Source of the DNA: Veillonella sp.
GTDB lineage: Bacteria > Bacillota > Negativicutes > Veillonellales > Veillonellaceae
NCBI RefSeq assembly: GCF_018364065.1
Contig: NZ_JAGZMO010000006.1
Location: forward strand, 38,840 to 102,839
Length of the DNA stretch: 64,000 nucleotides
Reading direction: 5' to 3'
Under the pieces are notes generated by a model. That model did no database searches. It saw only the letters and a list, made by a program, of their open reading frames with translations, and was not told where the DNA came from. Numbering within the stretch: the first letter of the stretch is position 1; each line of letters opens with the position of its first letter. Below, one piece after another: positions 8,428 through 15,675 of the stretch. Position numbers and translations under genes: made by a program.

Positions 8428-8450
8428 ACGTATAATCTGTAATTATACGT
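8428..8450. repeat. Perfect 9-bp inverted repeat
   Basis: ACGTATAAT (8428-8436) and ATTATACGT (8442-8450) flank a five-base centre. It is AT-rich with no T-run and sits 60 bases past the trxA stop. A protein-binding site is possible; no function is assigned. Confidence 0.5.
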
Positions 8451-8513
8451 TGTACTTATATCGTACTTATTTTTTAATTGTGTTTTTTACTTATGTTTTT
8501 AAAGTATGCGTTC

Positions 8514-8840
8514 TTACTTAATGATGGATTTAATGAGACCTTCCACCACGGCAGCCGGTTTATAACCTGCAATACGGTCTTTTTCTTTACCGCTCTTGAA
8601 GCAGATCAACGTAGGAATACCTTGAATGTTATACTTCAATGCAATGTCCTTTGCCGCATCAACGTCAATAGTCACAACGGAAATATCATCTTTCATATCT
8701 TCCGCCAACTTTTCGATTTCCGGATTCATCAATGCACATGGTTTGCACCATTCCGCCCAAAAATCCGCTACTACTACTCCTTGATTCTCTTTCAAGTACC
8801 CTTCAAACGCTGTTAAATTATCAATCTTGGTTACAGCCAT
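8514..8840 (-). CDS. trxA: Thioredoxin
   Basis: Cytoplasmic disulfide reductase. The 108 residues are the normal single-domain length, with the active site WCKPC (Cys32, Cys35; the usual form is WCGPC, so Lys replaces Gly) after ADFWAE, and the cis-proline loop in IQGIPTLICFK. A strong GGAGG ribosome-binding site precedes the ATG. The Lys variant at the active site occurs in some thioredoxins and may shift the redox potential. It is a single-gene unit between rnpB and the hydrogenase operon. Confidence 0.95.
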   Translation of the reverse strand: MAVTKIDNLTAFEGYLKENQGVVVADFWAEWCKPCALMNPEIEKLAEDMKDDISVVTIDVDAAKDIALKYNIQGIPTLICFKSGKEKDRIAGYKPAAVVEGLIKSIIK

Positions 8841-8899
8841 ACAAAAAACCTCCTTATAACCTGTTTATATACCATTACGTAGAGTGTACCCTTTCATTT

Positions 8900-8905
8900 A
8901 GTATA
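8900..8905 (-). promoter_or_regulatory. Extended -10 box of trxA
   Basis: TTTTGCTATACT on the minus strand is a TGn-TATACT extended -10 element about 60 bases before the trxA start. There is no good -35 box. Confidence 0.4.
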
Positions 8906-9064
8906 GCAAAATCAAACTTCTTCTTCTATCATTATTTTGACTTAAACGGAAAAATTTTACTCTTTTTACAGGAATAAGATATGTTCTTGAGAATATATCC
9001 TATTACGGTATAAAACGGCCTATTTAAACATTAAAAAGTGCTGAATTTTTTCATTCATAAAAGC

Positions 9065-9089
9065 AAAAAACCGCTCACGAGGAGCGGTT
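9065..9089 (-). terminator. Intrinsic terminator of rnpB
   Basis: AACCGCTC (9069-9076) pairs with GAGCGGTT (9082-9089); on the minus strand the stem runs into TTTTTTGC directly after the RNase P RNA. Confidence 0.85.
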
Positions 9090-9440
9090 ATGCAAGCAAT
9101 CAATAAGCCGAGTTCTGTTCTGCTATGCAGTGGTGATTATCTTTCTAGGCCTATAGTTACCTATAGGCTCAAGCGGCACAACCCGAAAGGTAGGCGGGCC
9201 ACCTTTATCCCTTTCCTATTCGGCCTTGCTCCGGATGGGGTTTACCGAGCCAATACATTACTGCATTGCTGGTGCGCTCTTACCGACACCGTTCCACCCT
9301 TACCACATTGCTGTGGCGGTTTACTTTTCTGTGGCACTGTTCCCTATGGTCACCCACGCCGGACGTTATCCGGCATCCTGCCCTTTGGAGCTCGGACTTT
9401 CCTCGAGTTTACACTCGCAATCACCTTTCATACTTGCTAA
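9090..9440 (-). ncRNA. rnpB: RNase P RNA, bacterial type A
   Basis: Catalytic RNA that trims the 5' ends of tRNA precursors. The minus strand carries hallmark segments: GAGGAAAGTCCGAGCTCC near the 5' end, GGTAAACCCCATCCGGAGC in the middle, and ACAGAACTCGGCTTAT near the 3' end. The ends were set where GCAAG (5') and CTTGC (3') can close helix P1, which gives about 350 bases. A promoter and a terminator fit both ends. Open frames across this region on the plus strand are shadows. Confidence 0.95.
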
Positions 9441-9444
9441 TTAG

Positions 9445-9474
9445 AGTCTAACAGATTAGTAATACATCGGTCAA
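9445..9474 (-). promoter_or_regulatory. Promoter of rnpB
   Basis: TTGACC (9469-9474) and TAGACT (9445-9450), spaced 18 bases, place transcription start at about 9438-9440, agreeing with the P1 helix. Confidence 0.6.
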
Positions 9475-9616
9475 TTATTATTTTATCAATACTTATATGA
9501 GCTCTATTAATTTTACTTATTTTTGAATTCTATGAGATGTAAAAGAAACATACTCGTCATTTAAGAGAATCCCCCACTATTTTAAAGGCCTGTTCTCTTT
9601 AATCTAAACAAATAAC

Positions 9617-10759
9617 TTATTCGTTATAAAAGAAGAAATCTTCTTGAGTTTCACCCACTAAAACAGGCACCGTCTGATCCGCATCAACTTTGCTATCATT
9701 TACCATATCTGATAAACCTTCTTTTACCATATCCGCCAATAACTTGGCCGCTCCGATTTCTGTTCCAAAATGGCCCACATCAGCCACCACGATGCCCAGC
9801 TCTTTGGCCAATTGCATGTCGTGATATTTTACATCCCCTGTTACATACGCATCGGCACCGTTCTTGGCGGCTGCTTTAATAAATTCAGCGCCGCTGCCTG
9901 TGCAAAGGGCGATTTTCTTAATCTTCTCTACACGAGCTCCGCCGTAACGCACATGGCCGCGCGGGAATGCGCCTTCAACTAATTCCATAAAGCCTTTCAA
10001 ATTCACCGGTTGCTCCAACACGCCTTGACGACCGATCGTGTTGACAATGGCCGGTTCTTTCAAAGAATACACATCGTATGCCACTTCTTCGTACGGATGC
10101 GCTTCCTTCATGGCACGGAGCACAGAACTCAACAATGCTTCCGGCACAATCGTTTCCACCCGATGCTCCTTCACCTGCTCAATCTGACCCACTTCTCCGA
10201 TAAACGGATGGGCTCCGTCCAACGGTAAAAAGGTTCCGGTACCTTCACTGTAAAATCCGCAATGGCTGTAGTTGCCAATATGGCCGGCACCCGCATCACC
10301 CATGGCTTTCAGCACAGCCTCCGTGTGCGTGTCCGGTACAAAGCAGGCAATCTTGCAGAGGCCTTCACTGCTCACCATTTCAAGGCCGGTCACCTGTGTA
10401 AGCCCCAACTGTGAGGCGGCCAGATCGTTGAGACCGCCCGTCGCCACATCAAGATTGGTATGCGCGCTGTATACGGCAATGTCGTGCTTTATTAGTTTTT
10501 CCACCATGCGTCCTAGCGCTGAATCGCTTGTCACCTGTTTGAGACCTTTAAAAATCAGCGGATGATGACTGATGATGAGATTGCACTTTTTCTCAATCGC
10601 TTCATCAATGGCCGCATCCGTTACATCAAGGACTGTTAAAATGCCGGTTACGTCCATATTGCGGCGCCCCACCATAAGCCCCACATTATCCCAAGACTCC
10701 GCCAAATGGCGAGGCACGCGTTTTTCTAAACTATTTAAAATTGCTTGAACCTTCATCAT
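9617..10759 (-). CDS. Nif3-like dinuclear metal-centre protein (YqfO family)
   Basis: A conserved protein with two metal ions whose cellular role is unsettled; some homologues are described as GTP cyclohydrolase I type 2-like. The 380 residues have the typical metal ligands: ISHHPLIFKG (paired His), SAHTNLD, and GHFGTE near the C-terminus. Length above 360 indicates the form with a central PII-like insert at about 130-235, as in Bacillus YqfO. Two in-frame ATGs follow GGAGG; the second (MKVQAILNS) has the better spacing. It follows trmK, the same neighbour as in B. subtilis (yqfN-yqfO). Confidence 0.9.
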   Translation of the reverse strand: MMKVQAILNSLEKRVPRHLAESWDNVGLMVGRRNMDVTGILTVLDVTDAAIDEAIEKKCNLIISHHPLIFKGLKQVTSDSALGRMVEKLIKHDIAVYSAHTNLDVATGGLNDLAASQLGLTQVTGLEMVSSEGLCKIACFVPDTHTEAVLKAMGDAGAGHIGNYSHCGFYSEGTGTFLPLDGAHPFIGEVGQIEQVKEHRVETIVPEALLSSVLRAMKEAHPYEEVAYDVYSLKEPAIVNTIGRQGVLEQPVNLKGFMELVEGAFPRGHVRYGGARVEKIKKIALCTGSGAEFIKAAAKNGADAYVTGDVKYHDMQLAKELGIVVADVGHFGTEIGAAKLLADMVKEGLSDMVNDSKVDADQTVPVLVGETQEDFFFYNE

Positions 10760-10853
10760 ACAAACCTCCTTGATGCATCTTATTTAACTTATTCTTAACA
10801 TGATGTGTCACACCCGCTACATCTTATGCATCGTATCTATACATAGTAAATAG

Positions 10854-11609
10854 CTACACAATCTTGCGAAGTTCTTCCAATTCAGCCACCAGCTGCTTAT
10901 ATTTCTCCGTATCCGCCAAGGCTTCGGTCATACCTTCCAGCGCCGCTTCACGGCCATGCATAATAAACTTCATATGTTCATCCCAGAGAGGCGGTTTTTC
11001 CTGAGCCAGCAAAGCCCCTACCGTCCACAGCATAGATTCCTTCGGCAACCCCTCATATGCATCCTTGGCGTCAACACGCGCTTGTGTAATCGGCCCCTCT
11101 TCGGACATGTAGTCAGCCTCTTTCCCCTTCTTCACCGCTAAAAAAGCCTGGTACATCTTGCCCATGTCGGTCATGATGCACTCCTTAACAATCCGATATC
11201 CGCGCTCCGTTATATACTGACGAAGTTCCGCTTGCCCGTTTTGCGGTTGCAGCACATAGAAATCTAGCAGCTCCGGACCTTCTTCGATAATGTCGCGCAT
11301 TAAAAATCCGCCCATACCGCAAATGACGGCGCCCTGTAATTCACCGGGCTTTACGATCTGCAAGCCGTTGCCGAGGCGGCATTCCACCAAGCCGGCCATA
11401 CCGGTTTCACGCACATGGCGCTCCGCCGAAGCCAAGGGCCCTTTATTTACATCGCCGGCGATGGCCTTCTCCGCCTTGCCGCGGCTTACCAGCTCCACCG
11501 CCAAATAGCCGTGATCCGTGCCGATGTCCGCTATAGTCTTTGCCTTTGGAATTAAAGTAAAAACAGCCTCCAGACGGTCTGTCATCGTTCGCTTTATCAT
11601 CTTTTGCAT
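10854..11609 (-). CDS. trmK: tRNA (adenine(22)-N1)-methyltransferase
   Basis: Methylates N1 of A22 in the tRNA D-arm, using S-adenosylmethionine. The 251 residues carry motif I ADIGTDHGYLAVEL and the family signature CGMGGFLMRDI; the C-terminal half is helical (TEALADTEKYKQLVAELEEL). TrmK is characteristic of Firmicutes. In B. subtilis it lies shortly after sigA; here an 8-kb accessory block lies between rpoD and trmK. The protein may start at MIKRTMTDRLE, three residues in. Confidence 0.92.
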   Translation of the reverse strand: MQKMIKRTMTDRLEAVFTLIPKAKTIADIGTDHGYLAVELVSRGKAEKAIAGDVNKGPLASAERHVRETGMAGLVECRLGNGLQIVKPGELQGAVICGMGGFLMRDIIEEGPELLDFYVLQPQNGQAELRQYITERGYRIVKECIMTDMGKMYQAFLAVKKGKEADYMSEEGPITQARVDAKDAYEGLPKESMLWTVGALLAQEKPPLWDEHMKFIMHGREAALEGMTEALADTEKYKQLVAELEELRKIV

Positions 11610-11993
11610 TATTATTAAATTATCCTCTCCATAAAATCTTAATATATGCTTATCTTATATTACTTATAATCTCACGAGCCTCTTAGCTTCCAGCTCATGT
11701 TCGCAGTATGGTCTTTAATATTACCTTTAATATTGCCTTTAGTATTACCTACCTCATATTGTAACACAAAAGCCCCTTTCCATGATGGCCTTTCGGATAA
11801 TGCAAACGTTTCCGTCCGCTCTCCGTGGCCCTCATGCGAAAGAGGCTTATTTAATACTATTACGTTTTAAACTGCTTCACTCTACATCTTACTCAACGTG
11901 TGCAGACTAATTAGACTGCTTTTACACTTAAATTGCTTTTACATCCTGATTGTTTTCTTTTTACAACCCAATCAAAGTGCTTTGTTTTATATC
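11610..11993. other. Gene-free stretch before trmK
   Basis: This 384-base stretch contains no convincing gene. It has a short degenerate direct repeat (TTTAATATTACC-like, three times at about 11713-11753) and AT-rich CTTAT-type low-complexity sequence near trmK. Confidence 0.5.
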
Positions 11994-13061
11994 TTATTTA
12001 TGTTCCCAATGAAGTTGTTTATATTCTGTGTCGCTTACAGGTTCCATCCAAGTTACGGACACGCCTTCTTTTTTCACAGTCATAGCCAAATGGGAGAAAT
12101 AGCTGTCAGCAGCAGCGCCATGCCAGTGTTTAATTTCAGGGGCAATGTACACTACATCGCCGGCTGCCAATGCTTGCGCAGGTTTGCCTGCTTCCTGATA
12201 CCAGCCTTTACCGCCTACAACTACGAGAATCTGACCCGCACCATGATGTACGTGCCAATCGTTGCGGCTGCCAGGTTCAAAGGTTACATTGTGAATGCCC
12301 ACTTCTTCGTCATTCAATGGAGCCAACCAGCTTTTACCGCTGAAGTATTGTGCATAGTCTTTATTGAAAACGCCGGCAGGGAATGGAGATACGCTATTTT
12401 CATCGTGAACGGCATTGGAAATTTCTTTAAGCTGCGCATCGGTCACGCCATTATGTTTGGCAATGCCGCGATGTGCATTTAATTGGGAATCTACATCAGT
12501 AAGTGCTTCTAAAACGGCTACTGTTACGATTTCACGTTCACGCCAGTTCAACACATCGGAGGCAAAAATGTCGCCGAATAAATGGCTCTTTAAATATTGA
12601 TCGGATGCAGGCGCAAAGTCAAAGAGCGCGCCTTTCACTTCACCGCCCACTAATTCAGTCTGTGTCTTTGTGCCTTCCGCCATAGCATCAGCGCCTAACA
12701 CTATCTTCGATGCAGCTTTACCTTCTTCAGTAGCAATACCGTTGTCATTGCGTTCATTAACTGTATTCATCAATACGTTCAACGCATTCAAGCTTCTTGG
12801 GAAGCCGGTGTATGCGTACAATTGCACCATAGCGTCTTTTACCTCATTTACAGTTACACCTTGATTCAATGCTTCATTAACAGCATCTTTCAATTTTGCC
12901 TGATCACCGGTTGCCGTATATTTACTGATACTTACTAATTGAAGTTCTTTGTTTGTTAATTCTTGTGCATTATTTGCCATTACGTTCATTTCTCCTAATT
13001 GTAAAGTCATACAAATGAGGCCTAAGCCCAATAGTTTGCTGATTCGTCTTACTCGTCTCAT
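11994..13061 (-). CDS. Secreted double carboxymuconolactone-decarboxylase-like protein fused to a cupin
   Basis: The 355 residues start with a signal sequence (KLLGLGLICMTLQLGEMNVMA), so the protein is probably periplasmic. Two CMD/AhpD-fold repeats follow at about 35-125 and 150-225 (LNALNVLMNTV; NWREREIVTVAVL with AHRGIAKHNGVTDAQLKEI). Neither has the CxxC pair of AhpD peroxidases. The C-terminal cupin at about 255-345 has FEPGSRNDWHVHHGAGQ with likely metal ligands His-x-His and a second His in IAPEIKHWHG; the usual Glu of cupin motif 1 seems to be Gln. The gene lies 33 bases after the flavodoxin gene, so the two form an operon next to a LysR regulator. The substrate is unknown. Confidence 0.85.
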   Translation of the reverse strand: MRRVRRISKLLGLGLICMTLQLGEMNVMANNAQELTNKELQLVSISKYTATGDQAKLKDAVNEALNQGVTVNEVKDAMVQLYAYTGFPRSLNALNVLMNTVNERNDNGIATEEGKAASKIVLGADAMAEGTKTQTELVGGEVKGALFDFAPASDQYLKSHLFGDIFASDVLNWREREIVTVAVLEALTDVDSQLNAHRGIAKHNGVTDAQLKEISNAVHDENSVSPFPAGVFNKDYAQYFSGKSWLAPLNDEEVGIHNVTFEPGSRNDWHVHHGAGQILVVVGGKGWYQEAGKPAQALAAGDVVYIAPEIKHWHGAAADSYFSHLAMTVKKEGVSVTWMEPVSDTEYKQLHWEHK

Positions 13062-13094
13062 ATGTTTTTCCTTTAACTCACTATAACTTTGACC

Positions 13095-13577
13095 TTAATT
13101 CCCCACGTTATACGATTGGGACCATTGCTTCAATTCATCTTTCGATGCATGTACAGAAAAACGTCGTCCTTCTTTGAGCACCGCACCTACACAGGATGGC
13201 CATAAGGCTTCATTCGTTTTACCCATGGCACTGCCGCCGGATGTGGCGAATGGAATCACCACTACATCGGTCAAATCAAAGCTTTCTAGAAATGTATTAA
13301 TAATTGATGGTGCCCGATACCACCAGATTGGGAACCCTACATACAAAACATTATATTTCATATCCGGTAGAGGCCCCTGAATGGCCGGGCGAGATGACAT
13401 ATCGTCCATTTCCACCGAAGAACGACTCTGTTTGTTCGTCCAATTCAAATCGGCCGACGTATAAGGCGTTTCCGGTTTAATTTCATATAAATCCGCATCA
13501 ATTGCTTGTGCCAAGTTCTGTGCCACCTGCTTGGTTGTGCCGGTTACACTGAAATAAGCAACTAACGATTTACTCAT
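13095..13577 (-). CDS. Flavodoxin-like protein
   Basis: A 160-residue cytoplasmic FMN-binding protein. The phosphate-binding loop SVTGTTKQVAQNLA follows the first strand (VAYFSVTGTT), and the second flavin loop is GFPIWWYRAPSIINTFLE. The pattern is that of the flavodoxin_4 group found beside stress and reductase genes rather than of long-chain electron-carrier flavodoxins. It is the first gene of the operon with the CMD-cupin protein and diverges from the LysR gene, which probably controls it. Confidence 0.9.
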   Translation of the reverse strand: MSKSLVAYFSVTGTTKQVAQNLAQAIDADLYEIKPETPYTSADLNWTNKQSRSSVEMDDMSSRPAIQGPLPDMKYNVLYVGFPIWWYRAPSIINTFLESFDLTDVVVIPFATSGGSAMGKTNEALWPSCVGAVLKEGRRFSVHASKDELKQWSQSYNVGN

Positions 13578-13650
13578 CTAACCCCTCTCCTTCTCAATGT
13601 AATATGTTTTATTTTTTAATTCGAAAATGCTCTCTTCTTGAGCTGTTTAC

Positions 13651-13656
13651 ATTGTA
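13651..13656 (-). promoter_or_regulatory. Probable -10 box of the flavodoxin operon
   Basis: TACAAT on the minus strand lies about 75 bases before the flavodoxin start. The -35 region is poor (TTAGTC at 18 bases), consistent with a promoter that needs an activator such as the adjacent LysR protein. Confidence 0.4.
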
Positions 13657-13696
13657 ACCTCATTTCCTTTTTATGACTAACAGTTATTAGTTCTTA

Positions 13697-13723
13697 TTTA
13701 CCATCGTTTTTAGGAATGGTAAA
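13697..13723. promoter_or_regulatory. LysR-type operator candidate
   Basis: TTTACCAT (13697-13704) and ATGGTAAA (13716-13723) form a perfect 8-bp inverted repeat around 11 bases. It contains the T-N11-A core typical of LysR-family sites, and sits between the flavodoxin operon and lysR, about 65-90 bases before the lysR start. Confidence 0.65.
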
Positions 13724-13786
13724 ATAAAAGCAAATACATTACATTCTTTTTAAAACATACGAGAAACTCTGTGAAAGGAGCATCTT

Positions 13787-14680
13787 ATGATAGAAACTCG
13801 TTTATTGTTATATTTCTTAACCATCGCTCAGGAAGAAACTATCAGCAAAGCGGCGGAAACATTGCACATCACACAATCCACCTTATCAAAGCAGATGAAG
13901 GATTTAGAAGACCAATTAGGAAAAGTGCTTTTTATTCGGGGCAAACGTAAAATAGCCCTCACCGAAGAAGGTCGTTACCTGCAACAGCGGGGCCGTGAAA
14001 TTCTAGACTTACTCAGCGCTACGGAAGGGGCGCTAAAAGAAGAAACAGAATTACTGAATGGCAATATTTACTTCGGCTGCGGTGAAACCCAGCACATGGA
14101 AGCGGTCAGCCAGTGTTTCAAAGATTTACAGCAACTGTATCCGCAAATTCATCTCCATCTTTATACCGGCGATCATACGGTGGTCATGGATCGTATGGAC
14201 AAAGGCCTCATCGATATAGGCCTCGTTGTGGAACCTACATTTCGCGAAGGCTACGACTACTTTTACATTGGACGTACCGATTTAAGCGTACTCCTTATGC
14301 GCAAGGACGACCCGTTGGCTACCAAACCTCACCTTTACAAGGACGATTTAAAAGACTTGCCTTTAATTTTATCCCGCCAAGGCTTCGTAAACCCGGCGGA
14401 CTATGAACTCTTCGGTACAAGCCGTTCCAACTTAAACATCGTGGCCACCTATAACTTAATCAACAATATGATGTTTCTGGTGGACCAGGGCCTAGGCTAT
14501 GGCGTTACACTGAGCGGACTACTGCCGCCGCACCATCCCACCCTCACATCGCGCCCCATCGAACCGCCTTTGGAAAACAAGTGGTATTTAGTGACCCATT
14601 CACACCGACTCTTCTCCCCTACAGTGACGCGCTTCTTAGATGAACTAAAAAAATACTTTGCCGCTGAAAAACAGGCGTAA
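13787..14680 (+). CDS. LysR-family transcriptional regulator
   Basis: The 297 residues are full length for the family. The N-terminal winged helix-turn-helix is ETISKAAETLHITQSTLSKQMKDLEDQLG at about 17-46, followed by the linker helix and a periplasmic-binding-protein-like effector domain from about 90 (NIYFGCGETQHMEAV). It is divergent from the flavodoxin/CMD-cupin operon with a 209-base gap that carries a perfect T-N11-A inverted repeat, so it most likely controls that operon and itself. The effector is unknown. AAAGGAG precedes the ATG. Confidence 0.93.
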   Translation: MIETRLLLYFLTIAQEETISKAAETLHITQSTLSKQMKDLEDQLGKVLFIRGKRKIALTEEGRYLQQRGREILDLLSATEGALKEETELLNGNIYFGCGETQHMEAVSQCFKDLQQLYPQIHLHLYTGDHTVVMDRMDKGLIDIGLVVEPTFREGYDYFYIGRTDLSVLLMRKDDPLATKPHLYKDDLKDLPLILSRQGFVNPADYELFGTSRSNLNIVATYNLINNMMFLVDQGLGYGVTLSGLLPPHHPTLTSRPIEPPLENKWYLVTHSHRLFSPTVTRFLDELKKYFAAEKQA

Positions 14681-14833
14681 TCATCATGACCGGCTAATAT
14701 ATGTAATCCGGAATACTCTTTATAGATAAAGGAGTTAAGCCTCTCGCTGTCGAAAGGTATATAAGAGTACATAATAGTATTATCCGGTAAAAAACGTACA
14801 ATCTATACATTACATCTTACAAGGAGGTTCTCT

Positions 14834-15490
14834 ATGTGGAAGAAATTATTACTCACAACGGGCCTGTTGACCTGTGTAACATGCCCGGGCTTCATTAGTG
14901 AGGCATACACGGTACCGATGCAGCAGACGGATACGAACTTGAAACTTACCTATCCGTTAGTGTATTTGGAGTCTCAATCGGCACAAAATAAAATTAATAC
15001 GACCATTGCTACGTACGTGGATAAAATGCGCGACCTGTACTACAATCAGAAGATGTACATGGTAAATCAATCGTTTGAAACGACATACGAAGATGATGAT
15101 TTACTCTCCCTCATCATTACCAGCGGTTGGTATAACGGCCAAAGTGCACACGGCTACTACACCTCTCAGGGCCTCGTATTCAACAAACATACGGGTGAGC
15201 TGATTCCGGCTACAAATTACGTCCATGTAAAAGACGGCGAGCAGCTGTATAAACTCGTGTACGAAGGTATGCTTTATCTATATGGGCAAAATGGCCAGCG
15301 GCGAATTAGCCCGACCATGATGTTTGCTGAAAAAACTATCGACGTTCATAACGACAACTATATCCTGCTGGGCGGCGGCAACATTGCCATGCTCTATCAG
15401 CCGTATGACTTGGCGTCCTATGCGGACGGCGTTACACGAATCGTATTTACACCGGATAAAATTGAATATATAAATCGGTTGAATTCGTAA
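14834..15490 (+). CDS. Secreted DUF3298/PdaC-like protein
   Basis: A 218-residue protein with an N-terminal signal peptide (LLLTTGLLTCVTCPGF). The body follows the pattern of DUF4163/DUF3298 proteins: a first strand of the form LKLTYPLVYLES, the central SAHGYYTSQGLVFNKHTGELI, and the C-terminal block YQPYDLASYADGVTRIVF. Such domains occur in the extracellular part of anti-sigma factor RsiV and in peptidoglycan deacetylase PdaC. No catalytic domain is present, so only an envelope location is claimed. A strong AAGGAGG site precedes the ATG and a terminator follows. Confidence 0.8.
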   Translation: MWKKLLLTTGLLTCVTCPGFISEAYTVPMQQTDTNLKLTYPLVYLESQSAQNKINTTIATYVDKMRDLYYNQKMYMVNQSFETTYEDDDLLSLIITSGWYNGQSAHGYYTSQGLVFNKHTGELIPATNYVHVKDGEQLYKLVYEGMLYLYGQNGQRRISPTMMFAEKTIDVHNDNYILLGGGNIAMLYQPYDLASYADGVTRIVFTPDKIEYINRLNS

Positions 15491-15550
15491 AAAAGTTGAA
15501 AATTATACTTAATAACTTAAATTAGGCTTAATTACATACTTTTAAACATA

Positions 15551-15587
15551 AAGAACTCCCTATCCATTGGATAAGGAGTTCTTTTTT
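15551..15587 (+). terminator. Intrinsic terminator between convergent genes
   Basis: AAGAACTCC-C-TATCC (15551-15565) pairs with GGATA-A-GGAGTTCTT (15569-15583), followed by a T-run. It ends the DUF3298-like gene and may also stop the adhesin transcript arriving from the other side. Confidence 0.85.
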
Positions 15588-15675
15588 AATACTCAATTCG
15601 GCGTTTTTCAACACTTAGAGTATTTATATATTCAATTGTTACATTTTACCTAATTCGTTAAAATGTATGTTCCAA

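Larger units (their letters stand above)
8166..8513. other. AT-rich gap between trxA and the hydrogenase operon
   Basis: This 348-base stretch holds two overlapping TATAAT -10 boxes for hyaA, a 12-bp hairpin at 8302-8335, a 9-bp inverted repeat at 8428-8450, and low-complexity TGTACTTAT-like repeats between about 8360 and 8480. No gene is apparent. Confidence 0.6.

Noticed and set aside
9090..9451. Open frames on the plus strand of about 60-116 codons
   Set aside because: They run across the RNase P RNA, which explains the sequence fully; no ribosome-binding sites fit.
14690..14770. Hairpin between the LysR and DUF3298-like genes
   Set aside because: The best stem is about seven base pairs with a wobble and lacks a T-run, so it does not support a terminator.
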